From positions 248,001-312,000 of the forward strand of contig CAWJXV010000009.1 of NCBI GenBank assembly GCA_963846915.1: 64,000 nucleotides of DNA, in the 5' to 3' direction. How positions within the stretch are numbered: the stretch's first letter is position 1; every line of letters starts with the position of its first letter. Below the pieces are notes generated by a model. That model searched no databases. It saw nothing but the letters and a program-made list of their open reading frames with translations, and was not told the origin of the DNA. Source of the DNA: PALSA-612 sp963846915. Lineage in GTDB: Bacteria > Actinomycetota > Thermoleophilia > Gaiellales > Gaiellaceae. The translations under genes were made by a program, and so were the position numbers. This document shows, one piece after another, positions 56,938-64,000 of the stretch.

Positions 56938-59298
56938 CTAGCGAACTGCCGCCAGCGCCTTCGAGAGCGACTGCTTCCCGGTCAACACGCCGGCGAACAG
57001 GTCGCCGTCGCGCTCGATCCGCTCCCGCACCGCGTCCATCGTGAACGCCGCCGGATCGAGCGACGGCGTCACCTCCTCCCAGCGCAGCGGTGTCGACACC
57101 GGCGCGCCCTCCTTGGGGCGCACGGAGTAGACCGACGCGATCGTCTTCCCCTCGCCGTTCTGGTTCGCGTCGATCAGCACACCGCGCCGTTTCGACCGCG
57201 TCCACTCGGTCGTGACGAGGTCGCGATGCGTGGAGACGAGGGCCCGCGCGACGATCTCGGCGAACTCGCGCGTGTCGGCATACGTCCACCGCCGCTCGAT
57301 CGGGACGAGGACGTGCATGCCGTCGGCGCCGCTCGTCTTCGCGTAGCTCGAGAGACCGATCCCGTCCAGCAGCTTCTTGACGAGCAGCGCGACCTCGACC
57401 GTCTCCGGGAACCCGACGTCGGGCGACGGGTCGAGGTCGAAGAGGACGAAATCGGGACGCTCGGGCCTGTCGACGCGCGAGTACCAGGCGTTCATGTCGA
57501 TACAGCCCATGTTCACCATCCACAGGAGCGCCAGGTCGTCGTTCACGAGCGGGTAGCTGATCGTGCGCTTCTCGCGCGACTCGCGCGACGTCGACCGGTA
57601 GGCCCGGGTCGGGATCCACTCAGGCATGTGCTTGGGCGCGTCCTTCTGGAAGAAGTGCTTGCCGTTCCAGCCGTCGGGATACCGCTTCATCGTGAACGGC
57701 CGGTCCTTCAGGTGGGGCACCAGCACCGGCGCGACCGTGCGGTAGTAGGCGAGAAGGTCACCCTTCGTGATTCCCTCCTCAGGCCAGAAGAGCTTGTCCG
57801 GGTTGCTCAGCTTGAGCACGCGCTTGCCCCTGCGCAGCTCCGCGGGGATGGGCGGCTCGGTCGCCTCGGGCACCTCTCGGTGCACGTCCTCGGGGCGCTT
57901 GTCTTCACGGAACCCGAGGAACGACGGTGCGCGTAGGTGGCCGTCGTGCGTCCACTCCGCGAAGTCGACCTGGACGACGAGCTCCGGCTCGACCCAGACG
58001 ACGTCAGCCTTGCGCACGCGCGGCATCTTCGGCGTCTCCGCGAGCGGCGAGTCGGGCCGCTCGAGCGGTCGGAGCCGGGCGACCAACTCGTCGAGCGTCT
58101 GCTCCGTGAACCCCGTGCCCACGTTGCCGACCCAGCGAAGACCGCCCCTGTCCTGCACCGCGAGCACGAGCGATCCGAGCCGCGTGCGCCGGCCCTGGCC
58201 GCTCGTGTAGCCGACGACGACGAACTCCTGCTCGGGCCGAACCTTCACCTTCAGCCAGTTCCGCGAGCGCCGCTGCTCGTAGGTGCTCGACGCGCGCTTC
58301 GCCATCACGCCTTCGAGCCCCTGGGCCCGCGCCGCGTCGAGAAGCGCGTCGCCGTCGTCGAACGCACCCGAGAGGCGCACGGTTTGCGAGCGGCCGTCGA
58401 GCAGGTCGGCCAGGAGCGCGCGGCGATCGGTCAGCGGCCGGTCGAGCACCGGCCGGCCCTCGATCTCGAGCACGTCGAAGACGAAGTAGACAAGGCGGCC
58501 TTGGCCCTGCTGCATCAGCGAGAAGCTCGAGCGGCCCTGCGCGTCGACCGCGCAGACCTCGCCGTCGAGCACGCAGCTCGGCGTGCGGGCCGCGCGCGGG
58601 ATCGCGCGCGCGACGTCGGCGAACCGCTCGGTGAGGTCGTTGTCGCGCCGACTCCGCAGCTCGACCTCCCCGTCACGCTGGTAGGCGAGGGCTCGGTAGC
58701 CGTCCCACTTCGGCTCGAAGAGCCATTCGACCCCGTGCGGGAGGTCGTCGGCGAGCGTGGCCAGCATCGGCTGGTACCGCCGTGACGGCGCGCGAGGTGC
58801 GCGAGCCGCCGCGGCGTCCTCGTCACGCTTGCGCAGGATCAGCCAGTTCTTCTCCTGCCCGCCGAGCTTCGCAGGGACGAGCGTCCACAATCCGTCGAGC
58901 TTCTCGCCGTGGAGCCGGACGGTCAGGCCACCGTCCTGCTTCTCCTCGACGAGCTCGTACCTGCCGCGGTCCCAGATCTCGACGGTGCCGGCGCCGTACT
59001 GGCCCTTCGGGATCTCGCCCTCGAACGCGGCGTAGTCGAGCGGGTGGTCCTCAACGTGCACGGCGAGGTGCTGCGTGCCCGGCTCGAGCGGCACGCCCTT
59101 CGGTACGGCCCAGCTCGCGAGCACGCCGTCGCGCTCGAGCCGGAAGTCGTAGTGCAGGCTGCGTGCGGCGTGTCGCTGGACGACGAAGACGGGCGCCTTG
59201 GGGCGGCGTGCGCGCGGCCCGGGACCAGGGAACGGCTCCGGCGTGGCCCCCGGGTCGCGTTTTCCGCGGTATGCCTCGAGTTTTGCAGGGTTCTTCAC
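56938..59298 (-). CDS. ligD: ATP-dependent DNA ligase D (phosphoesterase-ligase-polymerase)
   Basis: A 786-residue bacterial NHEJ enzyme in the order PE-LIG-POL (the Pseudomonas order; mycobacterial LigD has POL first). The 3'-phosphoesterase part (about 30-155) has VVQRHAARSLHYDFRLERDG and VEDHPLDYAAFEGEIPKGQY. The ligase (about 180-480) has FEPKWDGYRALAYQRDGEVE with catalytic Lys197 and LEGVMAKRASSTYE. The primase-like polymerase (about 510-780) has LSNPDKLFWPEEGITKGDL, FVLFDLDPSPDVGF and KTSGADGMHVLVPIE. Start GTG at 59298. The Ku partner is not in the window. Confidence 0.95.
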   Translation of the reverse strand: MKNPAKLEAYRGKRDPGATPEPFPGPGPRARRPKAPVFVVQRHAARSLHYDFRLERDGVLASWAVPKGVPLEPGTQHLAVHVEDHPLDYAAFEGEIPKGQYGAGTVEIWDRGRYELVEEKQDGGLTVRLHGEKLDGLWTLVPAKLGGQEKNWLILRKRDEDAAAARAPRAPSRRYQPMLATLADDLPHGVEWLFEPKWDGYRALAYQRDGEVELRSRRDNDLTERFADVARAIPRAARTPSCVLDGEVCAVDAQGRSSFSLMQQGQGRLVYFVFDVLEIEGRPVLDRPLTDRRALLADLLDGRSQTVRLSGAFDDGDALLDAARAQGLEGVMAKRASSTYEQRRSRNWLKVKVRPEQEFVVVGYTSGQGRRTRLGSLVLAVQDRGGLRWVGNVGTGFTEQTLDELVARLRPLERPDSPLAETPKMPRVRKADVVWVEPELVVQVDFAEWTHDGHLRAPSFLGFREDKRPEDVHREVPEATEPPIPAELRRGKRVLKLSNPDKLFWPEEGITKGDLLAYYRTVAPVLVPHLKDRPFTMKRYPDGWNGKHFFQKDAPKHMPEWIPTRAYRSTSRESREKRTISYPLVNDDLALLWMVNMGCIDMNAWYSRVDRPERPDFVLFDLDPSPDVGFPETVEVALLVKKLLDGIGLSSYAKTSGADGMHVLVPIERRWTYADTREFAEIVARALVSTHRDLVTTEWTRSKRRGVLIDANQNGEGKTIASVYSVRPKEGAPVSTPLRWEEVTPSLDPAAFTMDAVRERIERDGDLFAGVLTGKQSLSKALAAVR

Positions 59299-59379
59299 AG
59301 GTTTTCCGCCACTTTTCCACAGGAATCGGTATTCGCGCGGGTCCGTGGCGACTCCGTCACCGATCCGCCTCGGTTCCTT

Positions 59380-59421
59380 AACGCCCGTGAAACACTCTTT
59401 GTGCGCAGAGTGGCGTTTTTT
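59380..59421 (+). terminator. Rho-independent-type terminator with no evident + gene upstream
   Basis: CACTCT (59393-59398) pairs with AGAGTG (59407-59412), AACGC outside it with GCGTT, followed by six Ts ending at 59421. It is oriented for + transcripts, although both neighbours (ligD, accA) are on -. It may end an unrecognised small RNA in the 210-nt gap or end transcripts from the other direction imperfectly. Confidence 0.4.
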
Positions 59422-59478
59422 CCCGAAAAGCCCGTGTTCATGGGGTGATCCGGTGCATCAGCGGTCCGGGGAAAAGCC

Positions 59479-59496
59479 TGTGGATGCTGTGGATTC
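59479..59496 (+). other. Two adjacent DnaA-box-like 9-mers
   Basis: TGTGGATGC and TGTGGATTC lie head to tail, each sharing TGTGGAT with the inverse DnaA box TGTGGATAA; a third site (TTTTCCACA) is at 59313-59321 in the same gap. No replication gene is near, so origin function is doubtful. Confidence 0.2.
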
Positions 59497-59508
59497 CTGC
59501 TTGCGGCC

Positions 59509-60450
59509 TCAGGTGAAGACGCCCATGGCCCGAAATTTGGCTCTCCGCTCGCGCCGAAGCGCACCACCAGGCTCGTCCTCGATCTCGGACAGCTCCGCCT
59601 CGATCCCGTCGGCGAGCAGACGGGCGGCCTCGTCGTAGTCGTTCTGGGCGCCTCCCGCCGGCTCGGCCACGATGGTGTCGACGACACCGAGCTCGAGGCA
59701 GTGCGCCGCGTCGGGCTTGAACGCAGCCGCCGCCTTCTGCGCCTGACCGGCGTCGCGCCAGAGGATCGCCGCGCAGCCCTCGGGCGTGATCACGGAATAG
59801 ATCGCGTTCTCCTGCATCAGCACCCGGTCGGCGAGCGCGAGTGCGCTGGCGCCGCCGGAGCCGCCCTCACCGATGATGCAGGCGACGATCGGCACGGTCA
59901 ACCGTGCCATCAGCGCGTGCGAGCGCGCGAGCGTCCCGCCCTGGCCGTGCTGCTCGGCGGCGACGCCCGGCCACGCGCCGGGCGTGTCGATCAGGGTGAT
60001 CACCGGAAACCGGTGGCGCTCTGCGATCTGCATCGTCCGCATCGCCTTGCGGTAGCCCTCCGGGTTGGCCATGCCGAAGTTGCGGTCCATCCGCTCCTTG
60101 ATGTTGCGCCCTTTCTGGTGGCCGATCAGCGCCACGGTTCGATCGTTGAAGCGGCCCAGACCCGTGACGAGCGCGGCGTCCTCGGCCCGACCGCGGTCGC
60201 CGTGGAGCTCGACCCAGTCCTCGAGGATGCGCTCGATGTAGTCGAGGGTGTACGGCCGCCGCTCGTGGCGCGCGAGCTCGACGGAGTGCCAGATCTGCTC
60301 GCCGGTCAGCGTCGGCGCCGCCTCGAGCTGCTCGATCTGCTTCTGGAACCGTCTCAGGTCGCGCGAGACCGAGGCGCCGCCGAGCAGGCTCAGGCTCCGC
60401 AGCTTCGCGACCCGCTCGCGGAGCCGGAGCAGCTGGTCGTCAGCGGTCAT
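59509..60450 (-). CDS. accA: Acetyl-CoA carboxylase carboxyltransferase subunit alpha
   Basis: A 313-residue crotonase-fold subunit. ELHGDRGRAEDAALVTGLGR, VALIGHQKGRNIKERMDRNF, GMANPEGYRKAMRTMQIAER, LIDTPGAWPGVAAEQHGQGG and VACIIGEGGSGGASALALAD are the AccA signature in order. With AccD it transfers CO2 from biotin to acetyl-CoA for fatty-acid synthesis. The ATG at 60450 lies 11 nt inside the accD frame, so the two are tightly coupled. A separate AccA/AccD is uncommon in classical Actinobacteria. Confidence 0.95.
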   Translation of the reverse strand: MTADDQLLRLRERVAKLRSLSLLGGASVSRDLRRFQKQIEQLEAAPTLTGEQIWHSVELARHERRPYTLDYIERILEDWVELHGDRGRAEDAALVTGLGRFNDRTVALIGHQKGRNIKERMDRNFGMANPEGYRKAMRTMQIAERHRFPVITLIDTPGAWPGVAAEQHGQGGTLARSHALMARLTVPIVACIIGEGGSGGASALALADRVLMQENAIYSVITPEGCAAILWRDAGQAQKAAAAFKPDAAHCLELGVVDTIVAEPAGGAQNDYDEAARLLADGIEAELSEIEDEPGGALRRERRAKFRAMGVFT

Positions 60451-61291
60451 TGGAGAAGAGGCGGAGGAGCCTGGCCAGGAACGGCTTCAGCTCGGGCCGC
60501 TCGACGATGCCGTCGATATGACCGAAGCGGTAGTTGGACTCCGCGAGGCCGAAGTCGTCGGGGAGACGCTCCTTGGTCGTCTGCTGAACGACCCTCGGGC
60601 CTGTGAACGCGAGCAGCGCTCCGGGCTCGGCAATGATGACGTCCCCCAGGCTCGCGAAGCTCGCGAGCACGCCGGCCGTGGTCGGGTGGGCCATGACGCT
60701 GAACATCGCGCCGCCGGAGTCGTACAGGTCCTCGACGGCGCAGACCGTCTTCGGGAGCTGCATCAGCGACAGGATCCCCTCCTGCATGCGCGCGCCGCCC
60801 GAGGCAGTGACCGAGATCAGCGGCACGCTCTGCTCGGCCGCGCTCTCGCACGCGCGGACGAACTTCTCGCCGACGGCGCTCCCCATCGAGCCGCCCATGA
60901 AGGAGAAGTCCATCACGGACAGCTCGCAGGGATACCCGTCGAGGAGCGCGCTGCCGATCACGACCGCCTCGCCGAGCCCGGTCTCGAGCTCGGCCTCGGC
61001 CAGCCGCTCGCGGTAGGGGCGCAGATCGAAGAACTCGAGCGGGTCGGACGAACGCAGGTCAGACGACGCCTCCTCGAAGGTGTCCGGATCTGCGAGCGAG
61101 TCGATCCGCTCGCGCGCGCGCATCGGGAAGTGGTGACCGCACTGCGGGCAGACGCGGAGGGTTGCCCGGAGCTCGTCGTCGCGGTAGTGCGATCCGCAGG
61201 ACGGGCACGTATTCGGATCGCGCCGGCCCCCGTCGTCGCTCCGCGGCTCGTCCTTCTGCTCGATCGACACGTCGACTCCGCCCTCAACCAT
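60440..61291 (-). CDS. accD: Acetyl-CoA carboxylase carboxyltransferase subunit beta
   Basis: A 283-residue partner of AccA. Zinc finger: CPSCGSHYRDD ... VCPQCGHHF gives CxxC and CxxC (residues 30-55). The crotonase-like part has GEAVVIGSALLDGYPCELSV, VMDFSFMGGSMGSAVGEKFV, PLISVTASGGARMQEGILSL and MAHPTTAGVLASFASLGDVI. The ATG at 61289-61291 gives the expected N-terminus ahead of the zinc finger. A TAAACT box lies 9 nt upstream. It begins the accD-accA operon. Confidence 0.95.
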   Translation of the reverse strand: MVEGGVDVSIEQKDEPRSDDGGRRDPNTCPSCGSHYRDDELRATLRVCPQCGHHFPMRARERIDSLADPDTFEEASSDLRSSDPLEFFDLRPYRERLAEAELETGLGEAVVIGSALLDGYPCELSVMDFSFMGGSMGSAVGEKFVRACESAAEQSVPLISVTASGGARMQEGILSLMQLPKTVCAVEDLYDSGGAMFSVMAHPTTAGVLASFASLGDVIIAEPGALLAFTGPRVVQQTTKERLPDDFGLAESNYRFGHIDGIVERPELKPFLARLLRLFSNDR

Positions 61292-61317
61292 GAGCCAGCC
61301 AGTTTAGTGGCGGCCTC

Positions 61318-62220
61318 TCAGGCGGCCGGGTTCAGCGACTTCTCGAACGCGTCCTCCTGCCCCGCGACCGTCATCCCGACCCGCTCGTAGAGCCGGGTGG
61401 CGCCGGTCGTGTTCTCCGCGTCGACCCCGAGTCCGACCTGGCGGCGGCCGCGCTCGTACAGCTCCCGGAACGCGTGTCGGAGCAGCGCCTCGCCAAGCCC
61501 GCGGCGGCGCCAGGGCTTGAGGACGGCGAGGACGTCCACCAGGGCGACACCGAAGCGCTCCTCGTTGCAGAGCTCTGCGGCGACCACCGTGCCGTCCCGG
61601 TGGCGCACGAGGAAGCAGAGCGACGGGTCGAGGTCCGCGCGATGAAGCCACTCGTCGAACGGCCTCGGCTGGAAGCCCCAGTGGTCGAGAAACGCCTCCT
61701 GCGTCGTCGCATGGACGATCCGCTCCTCTCCGGGCTGCATCGTGGAGACGGTGAACCCGTCCGGCCATTCGACCGGCGGCGGCGGCTCGTCGAGGTCGAT
61801 CCCCATCCGATAGAAGCTTCGGATCGGCGCGAACCCTCGCCGCTCGAGAAGCTCCTTCGCGGCCGTGTCCAGAGCGGCGACGGCGATCCGGAGCTTCGAG
61901 ACGCCCTTCTCGGCTGCGCGCGACTCCGTCCAGTCGACGAGCAGAGTGCCGACGCCCCGTCCGCGCGCATCCGGCCGCGTGAAGTTGTCCGCGACCGCGA
62001 TGCCGCCGCCCCGCAGGCCGAGGGCGCCCGCCCCGAGCAGCGTGCCCTCGCCGTCCGTGACCACGACCGCGTCACCCTCGTCGACCCGCAGCCACCAGTA
62101 CGCCACGTCGTCGACGCTGAACCTCTCGGGGACCGGGAAGTGCTCGGCCCCGTGTGCGGTGACGATCGCCGCGATCGCCGGCGCGTCCTGCTCCGTGGCG
62201 ACCCGCAGGGACAGTTTCAC
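61318..62220 (-). CDS. Tandem GNAT acetyltransferase (mycothiol synthase-like)
   Basis: A 300-residue protein with two GNAT domains. The first carries VADNFTRPDARGRGVGTLLV (acetyl-CoA pyrophosphate loop), the second LAVLKPWRRRGLGEALLRHA and LGVDAENTTGATRLYERVGM. The double GNAT layout and this last motif are shared with MshD, which finishes mycothiol, but many actinobacterial tandem GNATs act on other amines. The ATG overlaps the HAD stop in ATGA. No other mycothiol gene is nearby, so MshD is only a possibility. Confidence 0.82.
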   Translation of the reverse strand: MKLSLRVATEQDAPAIAAIVTAHGAEHFPVPERFSVDDVAYWWLRVDEGDAVVVTDGEGTLLGAGALGLRGGGIAVADNFTRPDARGRGVGTLLVDWTESRAAEKGVSKLRIAVAALDTAAKELLERRGFAPIRSFYRMGIDLDEPPPPVEWPDGFTVSTMQPGEERIVHATTQEAFLDHWGFQPRPFDEWLHRADLDPSLCFLVRHRDGTVVAAELCNEERFGVALVDVLAVLKPWRRRGLGEALLRHAFRELYERGRRQVGLGVDAENTTGATRLYERVGMTVAGQEDAFEKSLNPAA

Positions 62221-62879
62221 GAAGGGACGAGCTCGTCGAGCACGCCGGGGAGTGCCGCGAGATCGCCGATCTCGCGGGTCGGACGACGATCGGCTGCCTG
62301 CTCGGCCAGTCGGTTCACCCAGACCGACGGGATCTCGAGCTCGTTCGCGGGGCCGACGTCGTGGAAGAGGCTGGCCCCGACGTGCACGTCCGGAAGCCGA
62401 CCGTGGCGATCGGCAAACGCGCGCCAGTGCCCGTGGGCAGGCTTGTAGGAGCCGATCTCCGAGGCTGTGATCGCGTCGTCGAAGTGCACGCCGATACGGC
62501 TCATCGACGCCTGGATCAGCTCTGGATCGGAGTTGGAGAGGATGGAGAGCCGGAAGCCGTTGGCACGTGCCTGGTCGAGCGCGGCGGGCACCTCTGGGAA
62601 GACCCGCCAGTCCGGCAGGGAGCGGCCGAGGGCATCTTCCTCACCTGGCGCGAGCTCGACGTTCTCCTCCTCGGCGATCTGCCCGAGCGCGAGCGCCATG
62701 ACATTCCGGTAGCGCATTCCCGGATGCCCGGCCTCGATCTCAGGCTCGAGCTCGTGGTAGCGCGCTAGCAGCCGGACGCGGCTCTCGTCCCCGAACAGCC
62801 GCGCGAGCTGATCGCCGATCCCGCCGTTCCAGTCGACGAGCGTGCCGTAGCAGTCGAATGTCGCCCAGCGCTCAACCAC
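62217..62879 (-). CDS. HAD-superfamily hydrolase (2-haloacid dehalogenase-like)
   Basis: A 220-residue HAD enzyme: TFDCYGTLVDWNGGIGDQLA (nucleophile Asp), FRLSILSNSDPELIQASMSR (motif II Ser) and GSYKPAHGHWRAFADRHGRL (motif III Lys), then HDVGPANELEIPSVWVNRLA (motif IV region). The helical cap is class I, as in haloacid dehalogenases and phosphoglycolate phosphatases. The GTG at 62879 is 6 nt after TAGGCT. It shares a coupled stop/start with the GNAT gene. Confidence 0.88.
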   Translation of the reverse strand: MVERWATFDCYGTLVDWNGGIGDQLARLFGDESRVRLLARYHELEPEIEAGHPGMRYRNVMALALGQIAEEENVELAPGEEDALGRSLPDWRVFPEVPAALDQARANGFRLSILSNSDPELIQASMSRIGVHFDDAITASEIGSYKPAHGHWRAFADRHGRLPDVHVGASLFHDVGPANELEIPSVWVNRLAEQAADRRPTREIGDLAALPGVLDELVPS

Positions 62880-62885
62880 GCCGGG

Positions 62886-62891
62886 AGCCTA
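62886..62891 (-). promoter_or_regulatory. -10 box (TAGGCT), leaderless HAD-GNAT transcript
   Basis: TAGGCT, 6 nt, GTG at 62879; identical hexamer to the sugar-operon box at 19343. Confidence 0.45.
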
Positions 62892-62910
62892 GCCACCCGC
62901 ACGCAAGCGG

Positions 62911-63035
62911 GCACAGCGTGCCTCCCCACCCTGGGTGGGGATGAAGACCACCCGCCACCCGCGGCGAGCGTACCTCGCGAAAGCGCACCGAGCTGAGCCG
63001 CGAGTGTGCCGATTGTGTGACGGCTCGTCCACAAC
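62911..63035 (+). repeat. Dispersed intergenic repeat, copy C
   Basis: Hairpin CTCCCCACCCTGGGTGGGGA, then ACCACCCGCCACCCGCGGCG, AGCGTACCTCGCGAAAGCGC, and a tail ending GTGTGACGGCTCGTCCACA. It matches copy B (55485-55610) over most of its length. On the - strand it lies between fabF and the HAD gene. Confidence 0.6.
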
Positions 63036-63054
63036 CGGCCGGCACGGCCGCGTT

Positions 63055-64000
63055 TCAGTCCTCGTAACGCCGCAAAACGAGCGACGCGTTGTGGCCGCCG
63101 AAGCCGAACGAGTTCGAGACGGTCGTCCTGACGTCGGCGCGACGCGCCTCGTTGGGTATGTAGTCGAGGTCGCAGCTCGGATCGGTGTCCTCGAGGTTGA
63201 TCGTCGGCGGCAGCACGCCGTCGCGGATCGCGAGGAGCGAGAAGATCGCCTCGACCGCGCCGGCAGCACCCAGACAATGGCCCGTCGCTCCCTTGGTCGA
63301 GGACACCGGCACCTTCCGCGCCTGCTCCTCGCCAAGAGCAAGCTTGATCATGCGCGTCTCCGCGGTGTCGCCGATCGGCGTCGAGGTCGCGTGCGCGTTG
63401 ATGTAGTCGATCTCGTCCGGCGTGATCCCGGCGTCGTCGAACGCCATCTTCATCGCCCGGGCGGGATTCGTGCCGACGGGATCTGGCTCGGTGATGTGGT
63501 TGGCATCCGAGGAGACGCCGTAGCCGAGCAGCTCACCGTAGATCTTCGCGCCACGGGCCTTCGCGTGCTCGAGCTCCTCGACCAGGAGAACCACACCGCC
63601 CTCGCCCATCACGAAGCCGTCGCGGCCGGCGTCGAAGGGCCGGCTCGCGGCCTCCGGATCGTCGTTTCGACGGGACAGCGCCCGCATCGCCGCGAAGCCG
63701 GCGATCCCGACCTCGGTAACCGGTGCCTCGGTGCCGCCGCAGAACATGGCGTCTGCGCGGCCGAGCCTGATCGCGTCCATCCCGTCGCCGATCGACATGT
63801 TCGAAGCGGCGCACGCGGTGCACTGGGACGAGAGCGGGCCACGCGTTCCGAGCTCCATCGACACCCAGGCGGCGCCCATGTTCGGGATGATCTCGGGGAT
63901 CGAGAACGGGCTGACGCGGGCGGGGCCGCGGTCGCGCAACTCGTCGCGGCAATCCTGGAACGACTGCAGGCCGCCGATCCCCGTCGCGATCGAGGCGCCG
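63055..64000 (-). CDS. fabF: 3-oxoacyl-ACP synthase II (KASII), partial
   Basis: The C-terminal 315 residues of a condensing enzyme; the start lies beyond the right edge. GASIATGIGGLQSFQDC opens the visible part, then PFSIPEIIPNMGAAWVSMEL, SSQCTACAASNMSIGDGMDA with the active Cys (CTACAAS), NAHATSTPIGDTAETRMIKL and KGATGHCLGAAGAVEAIF with the two active His. It ends FGFGGHNASLVLRRYED. It elongates acyl-ACP with malonyl-ACP in fatty-acid synthesis. Fab partners are probably just outside. Confidence 0.95.
   Translation of the reverse strand, partial: GASIATGIGGLQSFQDCRDELRDRGPARVSPFSIPEIIPNMGAAWVSMELGTRGPLSSQCTACAASNMSIGDGMDAIRLGRADAMFCGGTEAPVTEVGIAGFAAMRALSRRNDDPEAASRPFDAGRDGFVMGEGGVVLLVEELEHAKARGAKIYGELLGYGVSSDANHITEPDPVGTNPARAMKMAFDDAGITPDEIDYINAHATSTPIGDTAETRMIKLALGEEQARKVPVSSTKGATGHCLGAAGAVEAIFSLLAIRDGVLPPTINLEDTDPSCDLDYIPNEARRADVRTTVSNSFGFGGHNASLVLRRYED

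Noticed and set aside
59299..59508. Replication origin
   Set aside because: Only two or three imperfect DnaA-like sites, no AT-rich unwinding region and no dnaA, dnaN or gyrB nearby.
55485..63035. Coding interpretation of repeat copies B and C (shared FARYA..GWRVV translation on -)
   Set aside because: The similarity is at DNA level in all frames, the frames run into other genes, and the hairpins favour a non-coding repeat.
1..64000. CRISPR array or rRNA operon
   Set aside because: No regularly spaced direct repeats and no conserved rRNA sequence were seen anywhere in the window.

Overview
The window is high-GC, gene-dense DNA typical of an actinobacterium. Several things point that way: four F420-type luciferase-like (LLM) genes or remnants, a DUF47-PiT pair, a tandem-GNAT protein resembling mycothiol synthase, LigD, GTG/TTG starts, and many genes preceded by TANNNT only 6-8 nt before the start codon (the leaderless-promoter signature known from Actinobacteria). 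Separate E. coli-type accA/accD and the overall style suggest a deep lineage such as Thermoleophilia/Gaiellales; that placement is inference only. There are no rRNA genes, CRISPR arrays or intact prophage. One tRNA (Lys-CUU) is present.

Layout. 1-12.2 kb: sensor kinase N-terminus, SulP transporter, CPA1 antiporter, secreted PDZ protein, PAP2 phosphatase plus diacylglycerol-kinase-like protein, methyltransferase, two exported proteins, MFS exporter. 12.2-18.0 kb: a decayed integration zone next to tRNA-Lys, with two partial copies of tRNA-Lys 3' ends, a broken tyrosine integrase, a truncated LLM gene and short repeats around a DUF47/PiT phosphate pair and a hydrolase. 18.0-23.3 kb: exported hydrolase and a four-gene nucleotide-sugar operon (2-epimerase, 6-dehydrogenase, 3-oxidase-like, acyltransferase). 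23.3-35.1 kb: a large cyclase/P-loop NTPase/beta-propeller protein, two LLM oxidoreductases around a metallo-beta-lactamase/Rieske protein, and a SpoIID-subtilisin fusion. 35.1-41.0 kb: dTDP-rhamnose genes rfbA-C-D-B (rfbA frameshifted), then hsp20-lon. 41.0-55.5 kb: lipoprotein, M23 peptidase, half-size TauE pair, otsB, Nudix, decarboxylase, PolX, mannosyltransferase, thioredoxin, ABC permease, thiL/thiD, methyltransferase and DUF1998 helicase. 55.5-64.0 kb: frameshifted NADH dehydrogenase, LigD, accD-accA, GNAT, HAD hydrolase, fabF (partial).

The sugar operons (about 20 kb and 36 kb) with the DPM-like enzyme indicate surface polysaccharide synthesis. The M23 and SpoIID proteins act on the wall. 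LigD, PolX and the helicase form a scattered DNA-repair set. Many genes sit in overlapping ATGA/GTGA pairs, implying translational coupling, and divergent pairs often have fewer than 25 nt between starts. Two core genes carry single-base frameshifts of a kind that could be either sequencing errors or real mutations.
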